A DNA stretch of 64,000 nt from Candidatus Krumholzibacteriota bacterium (GCA_016932415.1 JAFGCX010000010.1:186001-250000); one strand, 5' to 3'. Shown: positions 36,039 to 44,599, counted from the stretch's first letter. The notes: generated by a model not told the origin, from the letters alone. Numbers and translations: made by a program.

Positions 36039-38321
36039 ATGTCTTCTGGTCGTCTCGCACCTCAAATATCGAACAATGCTCTCAGGGTCCTTGAAAAGAG
36101 ATATCTACGAAAAAACGTGAAAGGGATAATCACTGAGACACCGGAAGAACTCTTTTCCAGGGTAGCTTCCGATATTGCGAGGGCAGAGAGACGCTACGGC
36201 GACAACGATAACAGGAAAAAATGGGAGGATGAATTTTATAATCGGATGGCGCAACTTGAGTTCCTTCCCAATTCACCGACGTTGATGAATGCCGGAGCCG
36301 AATTGCAACAGCTTTCAGCCTGTTTCGTTCTTCCGATTAACGATTCGATGGAAAGTATCTTTGAGACGATCAAGAACACGGCATTGATCCATAAAAGCGG
36401 GGGTGGAACGGGATTTTCGTTTTCGAGGATCAGGCCCAAGAATGACAGGGTGAAGACTACGAAAGGGATATCAAGCGGTCCTATCTCCTTCATGACGGTC
36501 TTTGATGCCGCGACAGAGACGGTAAAACAGGGGGGAACGAGGCGTGGAGCGAATATGGCTATCCTGCGGGTCGATCATCCCGATATCCTCGAATTTATAA
36601 CCTCCAAGGAGGATAATAAGAAGCTCAACAATTTCAATATCTCTGTCGGAGTCACCGAGGAGTTCATGGAAGCGGTCAAGGCCGATAAGGATTACGAACT
36701 TCTTAATCCACATGGAGGGGATGTGATCGATTCGATACCGGCCCGCAACGTATTCAACATGATCGTTGAACTGGCCTGGAAGAACGGAGAGCCGGGAATA
36801 GTCTTTCTTGACAGGATGAACAGGAATAATCCGACTCCCCATGTCGGAGAGATAGAGAGCACCAATCCATGCGGAGAGCAGCCGCTTCTTCCCTACGAAT
36901 CATGTAATCTCGGATCGATCAACCTTTCCCGGATGGTGAAAGATACCGGGGGGAGGAAAACGATCGATTTCGCGAAGCTTGGATCGACCGTAAGGGTCGC
37001 TACCAGATTTCTTGATGACGTGATCGACAGGAACAGATATCCGCTTGAAAAGATCAAGGAGATGACTCTTTCCAACAGGAAGATCGGTCTGGGAGTGATG
37101 GGATTTGCCGACATGCTGGTTCAACTCGGTATCCCTTATGATTCTGATGAGGCTCTCGAAGTTGCCGAAGAGGTCATGGGCTTCATCCAGAAGGAATCTC
37201 GCGATGTAAGTATCGAGCTGGCAGAAGAAAGAGGGGCTTTCCCGAATTTCAAGGGGAGCGTATACGATACAAAGGGAGCACCCAAGGTACGTAATTCAAC
37301 GACCACGACGATAGCGCCGACTGGTACCTTAAGCATAATCGCCGGGTGTTCAAGCGGAGTCGAACCTCTCTTTGCCATTGCTTTCATAAGAAATGTGATG
37401 GACAACGATGAGCTGGTGGAAGTAAATCCGATGTTCAGGAAAATAGCTGTCGAAGAAGGATTCGATGGTGAGGAACTTATGAAAAAGATCGCCAGGGAAG
37501 GGACGGTGCAGGGGATCGAAGAGGTGCCTGAAAAATGGAGACGTATCTTTGTCACGGCGCATGACATAAAACCCGAATGGCATATCAAGATGCAGGCAGC
37601 TTTCCAGAAATATACCGATAATGCCGTATCCAAGACTGTCAACTTTCCAAAATCGGCGACGAGGAAGGATGTCGAGGAGGTCTATCTCAAGGCTTATGAG
37701 CTCGATTGCAAGGGGGTCACCATATACCGGGACGGTAGCAGGGAAGAACAGGTGCTCAATATCGGCAAGGTCAACCGGGCAGATGAATCGGGTGTCGGTG
37801 AAGCGTCGGTTGCAGAACCGTCTGCTGGCCACCTTTTGACCCCCAGGGCAAGGCCGTCTGTGACAGTCGGAAAGACGTGGAAGATGACGACCGGGTGCGG
37901 GAACCTTTATGTCACGATTAATGAAGATGAACATGGTCCCTTTGAGGTATTCACGCAAATGGGAAAAGCCGGCGGCTGCAGCGCTTCCCAGTCGGAAGCG
38001 ATAAGCAGGCTTATCTCACTTTCTCTGAGGGCCGGGATCGATCCAAAATCGATCCTCAAACAACTGCATGGTATCCGCTGTCCAAATCCCGGTTGGGAGA
38101 AAGGTGGCATGATACTATCCTGCAGCGACGCGATAGCGAAGGCGCTTGAAAGGCATTTCATTGAAGAAAAACAGCAGACCGGAGAGAAAGTCAACAAGAA
38201 GACTGTGCACGCGGTCTCGCAGAAGGGCGTCGCGGGACTTTGCCCTGATTGCGGTGGAATGATGGAACATGAGGGTGGGTGCGCGGTATGCCGGGGATGC
38301 GGTTTTTCGAAATGCGGATAG
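36039..38321 (+). CDS. nrdJ: Adenosylcobalamin-dependent (class II) ribonucleotide reductase
   Basis: 760 residues. Reduces ribonucleotides to deoxyribonucleotides without oxygen dependence, using adenosylcobalamin to make a thiyl radical. Catalytic residues match the Thermotoga enzyme spacing: Cys95 (QQLSACFVLP) and Cys289 as the redox pair, Cys278 as radical site within Asn276-x-Cys278-x-Glu280 (NPCGEQPLLP). FSRIRPKNDRVKTTKGISSGP and FPKSATRKDVEEVYLKAYE are family segments. The C-terminus has a TSCPD-like region and a cysteine-rich zinc-ribbon (CPDCGGM, CAVCRGCGFSKC) that delivers electrons. Regulated by NrdR boxes upstream. No class I or III reductase in the window. Confidence 0.95.
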   Translation: MSSGRLAPQISNNALRVLEKRYLRKNVKGIITETPEELFSRVASDIARAERRYGDNDNRKKWEDEFYNRMAQLEFLPNSPTLMNAGAELQQLSACFVLPINDSMESIFETIKNTALIHKSGGGTGFSFSRIRPKNDRVKTTKGISSGPISFMTVFDAATETVKQGGTRRGANMAILRVDHPDILEFITSKEDNKKLNNFNISVGVTEEFMEAVKADKDYELLNPHGGDVIDSIPARNVFNMIVELAWKNGEPGIVFLDRMNRNNPTPHVGEIESTNPCGEQPLLPYESCNLGSINLSRMVKDTGGRKTIDFAKLGSTVRVATRFLDDVIDRNRYPLEKIKEMTLSNRKIGLGVMGFADMLVQLGIPYDSDEALEVAEEVMGFIQKESRDVSIELAEERGAFPNFKGSVYDTKGAPKVRNSTTTTIAPTGTLSIIAGCSSGVEPLFAIAFIRNVMDNDELVEVNPMFRKIAVEEGFDGEELMKKIAREGTVQGIEEVPEKWRRIFVTAHDIKPEWHIKMQAAFQKYTDNAVSKTVNFPKSATRKDVEEVYLKAYELDCKGVTIYRDGSREEQVLNIGKVNRADESGVGEASVAEPSAGHLLTPRARPSVTVGKTWKMTTGCGNLYVTINEDEHGPFEVFTQMGKAGGCSASQSEAISRLISLSLRAGIDPKSILKQLHGIRCPNPGWEKGGMILSCSDAIAKALERHFIEEKQQTGEKVNKKTVHAVSQKGVAGLCPDCGGMMEHEGGCAVCRGCGFSKCG

Positions 38322-38649
38322 TATAAGAGACCTTTAATACGGGGGGAGACCTGGCAGTTATACCCGGATGCTCGCAGCGGCAGGATTACTTGTGACGCGG
38401 GATCGGACAGGAAATCTCTCATTGTCTGTTTATTGACAGTTTTGTTTAAAGAAGAAAAGATTTTCAACCTGCATATCTTCGAAAAGATATTCGATCCCCT
38501 CGACGTATTGATCTGTTTCTCATCCGTGTCGATCGCCACGGCAGTCGACAGGTCGATCTTTGCAGGAGAGATTCAATCTCTGGCTGTTTAATAATCAAGA
38601 TGGAAATAAATGTCCGATTAAGGGATATAAGACCAGCGGAGGTCATCAG
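38322..38649. other. Intergenic region downstream of nrdJ
   Basis: 328 bp without a supported gene. It holds a 7-bp perfect hairpin (ATATCTT/AAGATAT with CGAA loop, 38473-38490) and a TTGACA at 38434-38439 with only a weak -10 (AAAGAT 17 nt later), a possible promoter for the small membrane protein at 38650. No clear terminator after nrdJ. Confidence 0.4.
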
Positions 38650-38850
38650 ATGAATCACAAAAAGAGGCTGGCGCTCGGATCGGTGATGTCGATCATAGGA
38701 GCTGCCGGCATGATACTAGGGCCGGTTTTCGGAGCGACAGATCTGACAGGTCCATGGAGTTTCATCACCGGTTTCCTGACAGGGTTGACAGGAGGTATCG
38801 GAGTCGCCCTTGCTTTATCAGGATTGATCGATTCGAGAAAATCGCGGTAG
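38650..38850 (+). CDS. Small two-helix membrane protein
   Basis: 66 residues from ATG 38650, with GGAGG 7-8 nt upstream. A basic start (MNHKKR) is followed by two glycine-rich hydrophobic segments (ALGSVMSIIGAAGMILGPVFG and ITGFLTGLTGGIGVALALSGLI) and a basic tail. No family recognised. The GNAT gene starts 41 nt downstream. Confidence 0.7.
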   Translation: MNHKKRLALGSVMSIIGAAGMILGPVFGATDLTGPWSFITGFLTGLTGGIGVALALSGLIDSRKSR

Positions 38851-38891
38851 GCGCGATCTTGTTCTCGGATCGATGTAAAAGGAATTTGCCT

Positions 38892-39476
38892 ATGGAATTG
38901 TCATTCAATCCACTGACCCCGGAGAGATGGAATGATTTTACCGCTCTCTTTGGCGAGCGCGGCGCCTGTGGCGGATGCTGGTGCATGTTGTGGCGTCTTC
39001 CACCAAAGCAGTTCCGGGCCGGCAAGGGAGAAGGTAACAGGCTCGCTATGAAGGCGCTTGTCGATGCTGGAGAAGTACCCGGTATCCTTGCTTTTGATGG
39101 CGACCGGCCGGTAGGCTGGTGCGCGATAAGTCCGAGAGAGAGTTATTGCGCTTTGGAAAGATCACGGATCCTCAGTCCTGTCGACGACCGGCCATGCTGG
39201 TCGGTGACATGCTTCTTTATTGAAAAATCGTACAGGAAAAAAGGGGTATCGACAGAGTTGCTGAAAGCGGCGATTGAATATGCCAGGTCCCGGGGCGCGA
39301 AAATCGTCGAAGGGTATCCCGTGGAACCCTCTTCCGGTAAGGAAATACCTCCGGCGTTCGCGTGGACCGGGATCCCCGCCGCTTTCATACGGGCTGGTTT
39401 CACAGAGGTCGCAAGACGCTCGCCCGCAAGACCTGTCATGAGGGTAGAGATAGACCGGAAGGATCGATCGACCTGA
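38892..39476 (+). CDS. GNAT-family N-acetyltransferase, cysteine-rich N-terminus
   Basis: 194 residues from ATG 38892 (AAGGAA upstream). The N-terminal half contains GACGGCWCMLWRL, a cysteine motif seen in a GNAT subgroup, and GWCAISPRESY. The acetyl-CoA region is CFFIEKSYRKKGVSTELLKAA (R-x-x-G-V-S in place of the classical Q-x-x-G-x-G), ending in AFIRAGFTEVAR. Substrate unknown. The selenoprotein gene follows 47 nt later. Confidence 0.85.
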   Translation: MELSFNPLTPERWNDFTALFGERGACGGCWCMLWRLPPKQFRAGKGEGNRLAMKALVDAGEVPGILAFDGDRPVGWCAISPRESYCALERSRILSPVDDRPCWSVTCFFIEKSYRKKGVSTELLKAAIEYARSRGAKIVEGYPVEPSSGKEIPPAFAWTGIPAAFIRAGFTEVARRSPARPVMRVEIDRKDRST

Positions 39477-39523
39477 TACCGGTACAGGACCGGTGGAAAT
39501 TGTCTGAAGAAAAGAGGAATAGA

Positions 39524-39967
39524 ATGTCTGACAAGGTGAGGCAAAGAGGAAGGGATCTGTTCGATTCAGGGTACTGCTGAGCTGAAAGCGTTCTGCTTTC
39601 CGTGACTGAAAGCAAGGGACTCGTCTCGGAGTTGATCCCGAAGATAGCTACCGGATTCTGCGCTGGTATCTCCAGGACTGGATATCTCTGTGGAGCTCTC
39701 AGCGGGGCGATAATGGCTGTGAGTATCTTTATGGGAAGAAACTCGCCTGCGCAGTCCGCCGAGCAGTGCTATGAAGCGGTTCAGAGATTGAAAGAGATAT
39801 TCAATAACAGATTCGGTTCTGTCAACTGTCTCGATCTGACCGGATGCGATCTGGCGACAGAGAGGGGCCAGCGAGCCTTCGAGGATGATGACCTGCATGA
39901 GAAGTGCAGTGACTACGTTTCTGAGGCAGCCGGGTTCGCGCTCGACCTGATAGGCGGTAACGATTGA
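39524..39967 (+). CDS. C_GCAxxG_C_C family selenoprotein (in-frame UGA = Sec19)
   Basis: Reading from ATG 39524 (AGAGGA upstream) gives MSDKVRQRGRDLFDSGYC, then TGA at 39578-39580, then AESVLLSVTESKGL and on to the stop at 39965-39967: 147 residues with selenocysteine at 19. Both halves belong to one family, a putative redox protein with four conserved Cys: the usual GYxCAESVL start has its Cys replaced by the TGA; CGALSGAIMA is the C-GAxxG motif; VNCLDLTGCDL and HEKCSDYVSEAA give the last cysteines. A hairpin 13 nt after the TGA fits a bacterial SECIS. Standard callers would give only a truncated piece from GTG 39602. Cys18-Sec19 could form a redox pair. Overlaps the next start as TTGA. Confidence 0.87.
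39594..39614 (+). promoter_or_regulatory. Predicted bacterial SECIS hairpin of the C_GCAxxG_C_C selenoprotein
   Basis: Perfect 7-bp stem TGCTTTC/GAAAGCA with a 7-nt loop CGTGACT that has G at its second position; the stem begins 13 nt after the TGA. An overlapping alternative stem GAAAGC/GCTTTC (39584-39600) is closer to the TGA than usual for SelB binding. Confidence 0.7.
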
Positions 39968-41064
39968 GATGGTACGCAGGCCTGGGGAAATGGACGTTAA
40001 TTCTGTCGGAGGCAGTCGTCGCAGTTCTCGTTGTTCTTTCGATATGGTCATCGGTATCAGCCTGTACGGCTTTTGTGCTGAAACGCGATGACAGTATCAT
40101 TCTGGCGAAGAATCTTGACTGGCCGGTGGGGGAAGGATTTATCTGCGTCAACCGCAGGAGTGTGGACAAATCGTCATTTCCTGCAGGTAGTACGAAGCCC
40201 CTTAAGTGGAGATCGCTTTATGGAAGCGTGACCTTTAACCAGTTTGGAAAAGAATTCCCGCTCGGCGGGATGAATGAAAAAGGCCTTGTAATCGAGGAAC
40301 TGAGCTATAACCTGTCAGACTATCCCGGATCAGGCAACTTTTTCCTCAACGAATTCCAGTGGATCCAGTACCATCTGGACAATTCAGGATCGGTCTCGCA
40401 GGTGCTTGAAAGCCTTGACAGGATAATTGTCTCTCCATTGCTTGTCAGGCTGCATTATTTTTTATGTGATCGAACCGGTCAGGCGGCGATCATTGAATTC
40501 ATCTCTGGAGAGGTAAGGTCGTATACCGGTACCGATGCGGCGGTAGAGGTCCTTACCAATAACAGTTATGAGAATTCCCTGCGATACCTCCGGCGCCACC
40601 GCGGTTTTGGAGGAGATATCGCCATTCCCGGGGGGGCGACTTCGCCCGAGAGGTTTGTAAGGACTGTCGCTCTTTTGCGCGATGAAGAAAGATCAAAAAG
40701 CAAGGCGGCTTTATCAGCGGCTTTTTTTGTACTCGATTCGGTTCGGCAGGATGACACGAAATGGAGTATCGCATATGATATTATGGGGGGTGGGATCCAT
40801 TTAAGAACCGGATGCTCACCGGCGATCCATTCTTTAAGCGTCGGCGATTTCGATTTTGAACAGGAGCCGATGATCCGATTTATAACTACTGACTGTGGGA
40901 AAAAGACTTCAAACAGGTTTAAACCTTTCACAGATCCTGAAAACAGAAGACTGCTGGAGTTTGTCTTCGAGAGATCGACAGAGGAAGGTCTTCTCGAAAA
41001 AAAAGTGGCCGAGGAGCTTCTGGGCAGGTTTCTCAGATATTGTGGAGGCAGTGGAGATCGCTGA
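39964..41064 (+). CDS. Exported Ntn hydrolase of the choloylglycine hydrolase/penicillin V acylase family
   Basis: 366 residues from TTG 39964, whose TTGA overlaps the stop of the selenoprotein gene. The signal sequence (SEAVVAVLVVLSIWSSVSA) ends just before Cys34 in CTAFVLKRDDS, the N-terminal nucleophile expected after processing. Further family features are AKNLDWPVGEGF, LGGMNEKGLVIEEL, and Asn in TNNSYENSL. These enzymes hydrolyse linear amides such as bile-salt conjugates, penicillin V or acyl-homoserine lactones; the substrate here is unknown. Coupling to a redox selenoprotein is unexpected. Confidence 0.85.
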   Translation: MRWYAGLGKWTLILSEAVVAVLVVLSIWSSVSACTAFVLKRDDSIILAKNLDWPVGEGFICVNRRSVDKSSFPAGSTKPLKWRSLYGSVTFNQFGKEFPLGGMNEKGLVIEELSYNLSDYPGSGNFFLNEFQWIQYHLDNSGSVSQVLESLDRIIVSPLLVRLHYFLCDRTGQAAIIEFISGEVRSYTGTDAAVEVLTNNSYENSLRYLRRHRGFGGDIAIPGGATSPERFVRTVALLRDEERSKSKAALSAAFFVLDSVRQDDTKWSIAYDIMGGGIHLRTGCSPAIHSLSVGDFDFEQEPMIRFITTDCGKKTSNRFKPFTDPENRRLLEFVFERSTEEGLLEKKVAEELLGRFLRYCGGSGDR

Positions 41065-41179
41065 ATACACGATCACCTGTCTATCTTAAAACGAGGGACT
41101 GAAATCCGCTGCTCTCGCGCAGATTCCCTGAATGCCCCGATCGGGAAATATGATCAGGCAGATGAATGAATGATAGTAA

Positions 41180-41208
41180 TTGAACGAACGGATATAAGCG
41201 GGTATAGT
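41180..41208 (+). promoter_or_regulatory. Sigma70 promoter for the lipoprotein at 41321
   Basis: TTGAAC (41180-41185), 17-nt spacer, TATAGT (41203-41208), about 110 bp upstream of the start. Confidence 0.6.
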
Positions 41209-41320
41209 CAGTCTGATTCCTGTTCAGGCTCGTTCAAAGAGGGTTTGGCTGGTGCGCCGTCTTGTCCATAGTCGAGACGGGAGTTACTCCAGATCATTCT
41301 CCTGAAAGGAGAGCGATTTT

Positions 41321-41866
41321 ATGAATAAAGGCAGAAGATGCTTTCTTGCCGCTGCCATAGTCTCGATATCTCTTTTTAATCTTCTCTGCTCGGGGAAGAA
41401 GCCTCAGGACCCGGGACGGTATTACAGTCCGGACAAAGAGTTCTCAATAGTTTTTCCCGATGGCTGGCAGGTCAAGGTCGAAGACTCGTTCGGCGGCTCT
41501 TTTACCGAAGCAGTGAGTCCATGGGAAAGCGATGAGGACATCTTTTCAGAATATATCGGAATAGATATAGAGGAGATGCCGCAGAAGACGGGCCTTTCAG
41601 ATTTATTTGACAGCATGGTCGAGGAACAGGCAGGGGAATTCGACTATTTCGCGGAGATCGAGAGGGGGGATATCAGGATCAATGGTGAAGAGGCGAAATT
41701 TCTGATATTCGATATCGCGATGGCCGAGGGAAAGAACAGGGTGATAAGTTATACCATGGTCAGGGGCAGAAAAAGTTGCCTGATAAGTTGCGTCGCCGAG
41801 GATTTGAAGTATGACGAGTATAAAAACATGTTCGAGAGATCTGCCGCGACATTCCGTTTTGAATAG
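41321..41866 (+). CDS. PsbP-like lipoprotein of unknown function
   Basis: 181 residues, start ATG 41321 after GGAGAG. Signal peptide ending FNLLCSG (lipobox NLLC). The mature part YYSPDKEFSIVFPDGWQVKVED, an acidic middle and the YKNMFERSAATFRFE end resemble the PsbP/MOG1-like alpha-beta fold common in bacterial lipoproteins. Likely an outer-membrane-tethered periplasmic protein. The next gene starts 42 nt downstream in the same direction. Confidence 0.75.
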   Translation: MNKGRRCFLAAAIVSISLFNLLCSGKKPQDPGRYYSPDKEFSIVFPDGWQVKVEDSFGGSFTEAVSPWESDEDIFSEYIGIDIEEMPQKTGLSDLFDSMVEEQAGEFDYFAEIERGDIRINGEEAKFLIFDIAMAEGKNRVISYTMVRGRKSCLISCVAEDLKYDEYKNMFERSAATFRFE

Positions 41867-41908
41867 GCGTCTATCGAACAGTCCTGATCACGGGAGGGGG
41901 AACCAATC

Positions 41909-42529
41909 ATGAACGCTGGAAGAAAAACCCTTATAACGGGAGTCCTCATCTTTCTTCTGTTCATTGCTTCAGCAAATACCTGCTACGGGGAGACTCTAAC
42001 CGAAGATGAATATGAAGTGATCTCGGCACTGGTGGAATCGTATTACGGGAGCGATATCGATCTGATCCTGATAGCCGAGATGACTGAACCGTGGTGTATC
42101 GTCGTCCACCTCGGGGAGATTAAGAAAAAATGGAAGGAACTCAGCGATGAGACATTTGATTCGATTATCAGGCGTAACGCCAGCGCCGTGGTTCTTGAAA
42201 GGAAGCTGAAGATCGATGCCGATTACAGGTTGATATCGATGGAAGAATATTTCAGTATTCTCGGTGACAGTCTTTCTCAGGACTGGGATAATTTCGACAG
42301 GATCTATCCTGACACTCCGGGAGTACTTGTCCTGTCCAGGGCAGGATTCAATTCTGACCGGTCGCAGGCGCTTGTCTACTTCTGCAATGCCTACAGGTGC
42401 AGCGATGAACGTATCCTTCCGAAGACCAGGAATATAGCATTCTTTCTGAAAAAGGACGGAAAGTGGAGACTGAAAGAGACAGTAAAGGGCTTCAGGACAT
42501 TTTCCGGTTTCGAAACAGGCAGGCCGTAA
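41909..42529 (+). CDS. Secreted hypothetical protein
   Basis: 206 residues with GGGAGGGGG upstream of ATG 41909. A signal peptide (LITGVLIFLLFIASANTCYG) precedes an alpha/beta domain with tryptophans and the segment VLVLSRAGFNSDRSQALVYFCNAYRC, resembling the nuclear-transport-factor/lumazine-like domains of uncharacterised periplasmic proteins that end KDGKWRLKETV. Function unknown. Probably co-transcribed with the lipoprotein upstream. Confidence 0.75.
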   Translation: MNAGRKTLITGVLIFLLFIASANTCYGETLTEDEYEVISALVESYYGSDIDLILIAEMTEPWCIVVHLGEIKKKWKELSDETFDSIIRRNASAVVLERKLKIDADYRLISMEEYFSILGDSLSQDWDNFDRIYPDTPGVLVLSRAGFNSDRSQALVYFCNAYRCSDERILPKTRNIAFFLKKDGKWRLKETVKGFRTFSGFETGRP

Positions 42530-42542
42530 ACTGAATAAAGCC

Positions 42543-42572
42543 GGTGACAGGGTATCCATTATGGAAGTCACC
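42543..42572. repeat. Inverted repeat downstream of 42529
   Basis: GGTGAC and GTCACC arms separated by 18 nt, extended by GCC/GGC with one bulge. No T-run follows, so it is not a standard terminator. Confidence 0.35.
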
Positions 42573-42677
42573 AGGCCGGTGTGAACTGTGCGGCGCTCTT
42601 GAGCGAAACATTCCCGGAAATCAGGCGTATAATCAGTACGAGATGATAGTTATATTCGAACTTGCTGGAGGTCTGTC

Positions 42678-43325
42678 ATGAAAATAGAGACAAGAAAGGG
42701 CCTGATACGGAATATTCTGTTCTATTCCTCTTTCATACTGATATTCTTTTGCGTCAGGTCGTCTGTCTTTGCCAGTTATGTGGTTCCTACCGGTTCGATG
42801 CGGCCCACGATCCTTGAAGGGGATTTCTTCTATTCAAACAAGCTTGCTTACCGTTTGAAAGTGCCTTTTACCAAGACAAGCATTGTGGAATGGTCTTCGC
42901 CGGAAAGGGGAGACGTTGTCGTCTTCAAGTTCCCCGGTAGGGAAAGGTCCCTGTTCACGAAGAGGGTGATCGGCGTAGAGGGAGATATCGTCGAGTTCAG
43001 GAACGGGAGGCTCCATATAAATGGAGAGAAAATAGATCAGAGGGCCATCGGCAAAACCGGTGAGGCCGATCTGTATGAAGAGGATCTTTTTGGCAGGGTG
43101 CACAAGATCCAGCATATCCGTTCCGCGAGGCACGCGGATAATATGAAGATGAGTATTCCCGAAGGGTACGTATTCGTGATGGGCGATAACAGGGAAAACA
43201 GTTATGACAGCAGGTACTGGGGCTTGCTTCCCCTGGGGAATATTGAAGGCAAGCTCTCGGTCTGCTGGTTCTCGTTCGACAGTAAAAGGCTGATGCCACG
43301 GTTCGACAGGATCAGAGTCATGTGA
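42678..43325 (+). CDS. lepB: Signal peptidase I
   Basis: 215 residues. One N-terminal membrane helix (NILFYSSFILIFFCV) is followed by the S26 catalytic domain: Ser40 in VPTGSMRPT, Lys95 in FTKRVIGVEGD, then RLHINGEKI and MGDNRENSYDSRYWG. This is the membrane protease that removes Sec signal peptides from the many exported proteins of this window. GGAGG precedes the ATG; a TATAAT at 42628 may be its -10. A rho-independent terminator follows. Confidence 0.94.
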   Translation: MKIETRKGLIRNILFYSSFILIFFCVRSSVFASYVVPTGSMRPTILEGDFFYSNKLAYRLKVPFTKTSIVEWSSPERGDVVVFKFPGRERSLFTKRVIGVEGDIVEFRNGRLHINGEKIDQRAIGKTGEADLYEEDLFGRVHKIQHIRSARHADNMKMSIPEGYVFVMGDNRENSYDSRYWGLLPLGNIEGKLSVCWFSFDSKRLMPRFDRIRVM

Positions 43326-43350
43326 AAAGACCTGTTTGTCTCCGGGAAAG

Positions 43351-43380
43351 ACGGCCGCGAATTTTTATCCGGCCGTTTTT
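43351..43380 (+). terminator. Rho-independent terminator after lepB
   Basis: Perfect 7-bp stem ACGGCCG (43351-43357)/CGGCCGT (43370-43376), 12-nt loop, followed by a run of five T. Confidence 0.85.
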
Positions 43381-43468
43381 ACGTCACTCGAGCAAGCTTA
43401 TTCCATTCGAAAAAACCTTCCTTAGGCGCGGTAGCGAAGCGCGTCTGGCTGGAAAAAGACTATCGATG

Positions 43469-43497
43469 TTGACGGACAGTCGTTAAACGGTTAATCT
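43469..43497 (+). promoter_or_regulatory. Possible promoter for the DUF4203-like protein
   Basis: TTGACG (43469-43474), 17-nt spacer, TAATCT (43492-43497), 40 bp upstream of the start; the -10 is weak. Confidence 0.4.
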
Positions 43498-43536
43498 TTC
43501 TTGCGTCAATCACAGGATCGGGAAGGAAATACGATA

Positions 43537-44148
43537 ATGAATACCGGTGCGCTTAACGGTTACGCCGTCATCTCTGTCCTCTTCGGCGCCGTCTCATGTT
43601 TCTGGGGGTATCGCGCTTTCAGGGCAGTCCTGGGGATCATCGGTTTCATCACGGGGGCCTGGCTTGCCGGAGGTGTCACGGCTACCTTTACCGGGGGGAT
43701 CGGGATCGTCGCCCTGATCGCCGGTGTTGCCGGAGGTCTTATCGTCGGATCGATCTTTGTCACACTGTACTATATGGGAATCTTCATAGTCGGTGCTGCC
43801 GCCGGATGGCTTTCATGTGTAATGATGGCCAGTATGGCTGGAAACGGGATGAATATAATCCTGTTTATAATCCTTGCGGCAGCAGGTGGAATACTCGCTG
43901 TCTCATTCCAGCGATTCGTCCTGACAGTCTCGACGGCTGTGATCGGAGCCTGGTACATTGTTACGGGAATATTGCTTTTCTTCAGAAGCGCGCTGGCATC
44001 AGTGGTGGTATTCAGAGTGCCTGGACAGGTAGTCCTCCCCGATATTGGATCCCGTCTCATCGTGCTTTTAAGCTGGTTTTTTCTTGCCTTATCGGGAGTC
44101 GTATTCCAGTATAGATTTTCCGGGCAAAAGAGATCCGGGAAAAAGTGA
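43537..44148 (+). CDS. Glycine-rich multi-pass membrane protein (DUF4203/TM7S3-like)
   Basis: 203 residues from ATG 43537 (GGAAGG upstream). Six or seven consecutive glycine-rich hydrophobic segments, e.g. FRAVLGIIGFITGAWLAGGV, GIGIVALIAGVAGGLIVGSIF and FIIVGAAAGWLSCVMM-type stretches, with the FWGYRAFRAVLG motif typical of the DUF4203/TMEM198 family. Transport or structural role unknown. Followed by the CMD-like gene after 55 nt. Confidence 0.78.
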   Translation: MNTGALNGYAVISVLFGAVSCFWGYRAFRAVLGIIGFITGAWLAGGVTATFTGGIGIVALIAGVAGGLIVGSIFVTLYYMGIFIVGAAAGWLSCVMMASMAGNGMNIILFIILAAAGGILAVSFQRFVLTVSTAVIGAWYIVTGILLFFRSALASVVVFRVPGQVVLPDIGSRLIVLLSWFFLALSGVVFQYRFSGQKRSGKK

Positions 44149-44203
44149 TCTGCGTTACCGGTCACTCGTATCGATCAAACCGGACAAGACCGACAGGAGT
44201 AAG

Positions 44204-44599
44204 ATGAAAAGGGAAGAAAGCGGCGATATAAGGGGAATCGAGAGATTCAGGGAAGTCGACGGCAAGGGAGGAGAGAAAGCGGTAAAGGATCTCGAAGAAC
44301 TGGTTCCGGAGATCGGCCGCTATATAATAGAGTTTCCATTCGGGGATATATATTCGCGTCCAGGGCTGGATCTGAGGACGAGGGAACTGGCGGCTATAGC
44401 TTCCCTTGTCACTTCGGGTAATTGCGAACCGCAGCTTCGCCTTCATATCCATGCCGCTCTCAATGTGGGAGCTACGCGCCAGGAGGTAATAGAAGTAATA
44501 CTGCAGATGGCGGTCTATACGGGATTTCCCAGGGCTTTGAACGCCCTCTATACGGCCCGTGATCTGTTTGGAAAAAGGGACCTGAAAAAAAAGAAATGA
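44204..44599 (+). CDS. Carboxymuconolactone decarboxylase family protein
   Basis: 131 residues from ATG 44204 with AGGAG upstream. The all-helical CMD domain is clear: GLDLRTRELAAIASLV, LRLHIHAALNVGATRQEVIEVI and AVYTGFPRALNALYTARD. The CxxC of AhpD peroxidases is absent (NCEPQLRLHIH), so it is closer to the gamma-carboxymuconolactone decarboxylase type. Metabolic role unclear. The SDR gene starts 39 nt downstream. Confidence 0.88.
   Translation: MKREESGDIRGIERFREVDGKGGEKAVKDLEELVPEIGRYIIEFPFGDIYSRPGLDLRTRELAAIASLVTSGNCEPQLRLHIHAALNVGATRQEVIEVILQMAVYTGFPRALNALYTARDLFGKRDLKKKK

Noticed and set aside
39524-39967. Interpretation of the TGA at 39578 as a frameshift, pseudogene or separate short genes
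   Set aside because: Both parts are in one frame, align to one family across the TGA, and the codon sits at the conserved Cys with a hairpin behind it. Many other genes here end in TGA, so a genome-wide UGA reassignment is also unlikely.
42543-42572. Terminator after the gene ending at 42529
   Set aside because: A stem is present but no T-run follows; kept only as an inverted repeat.
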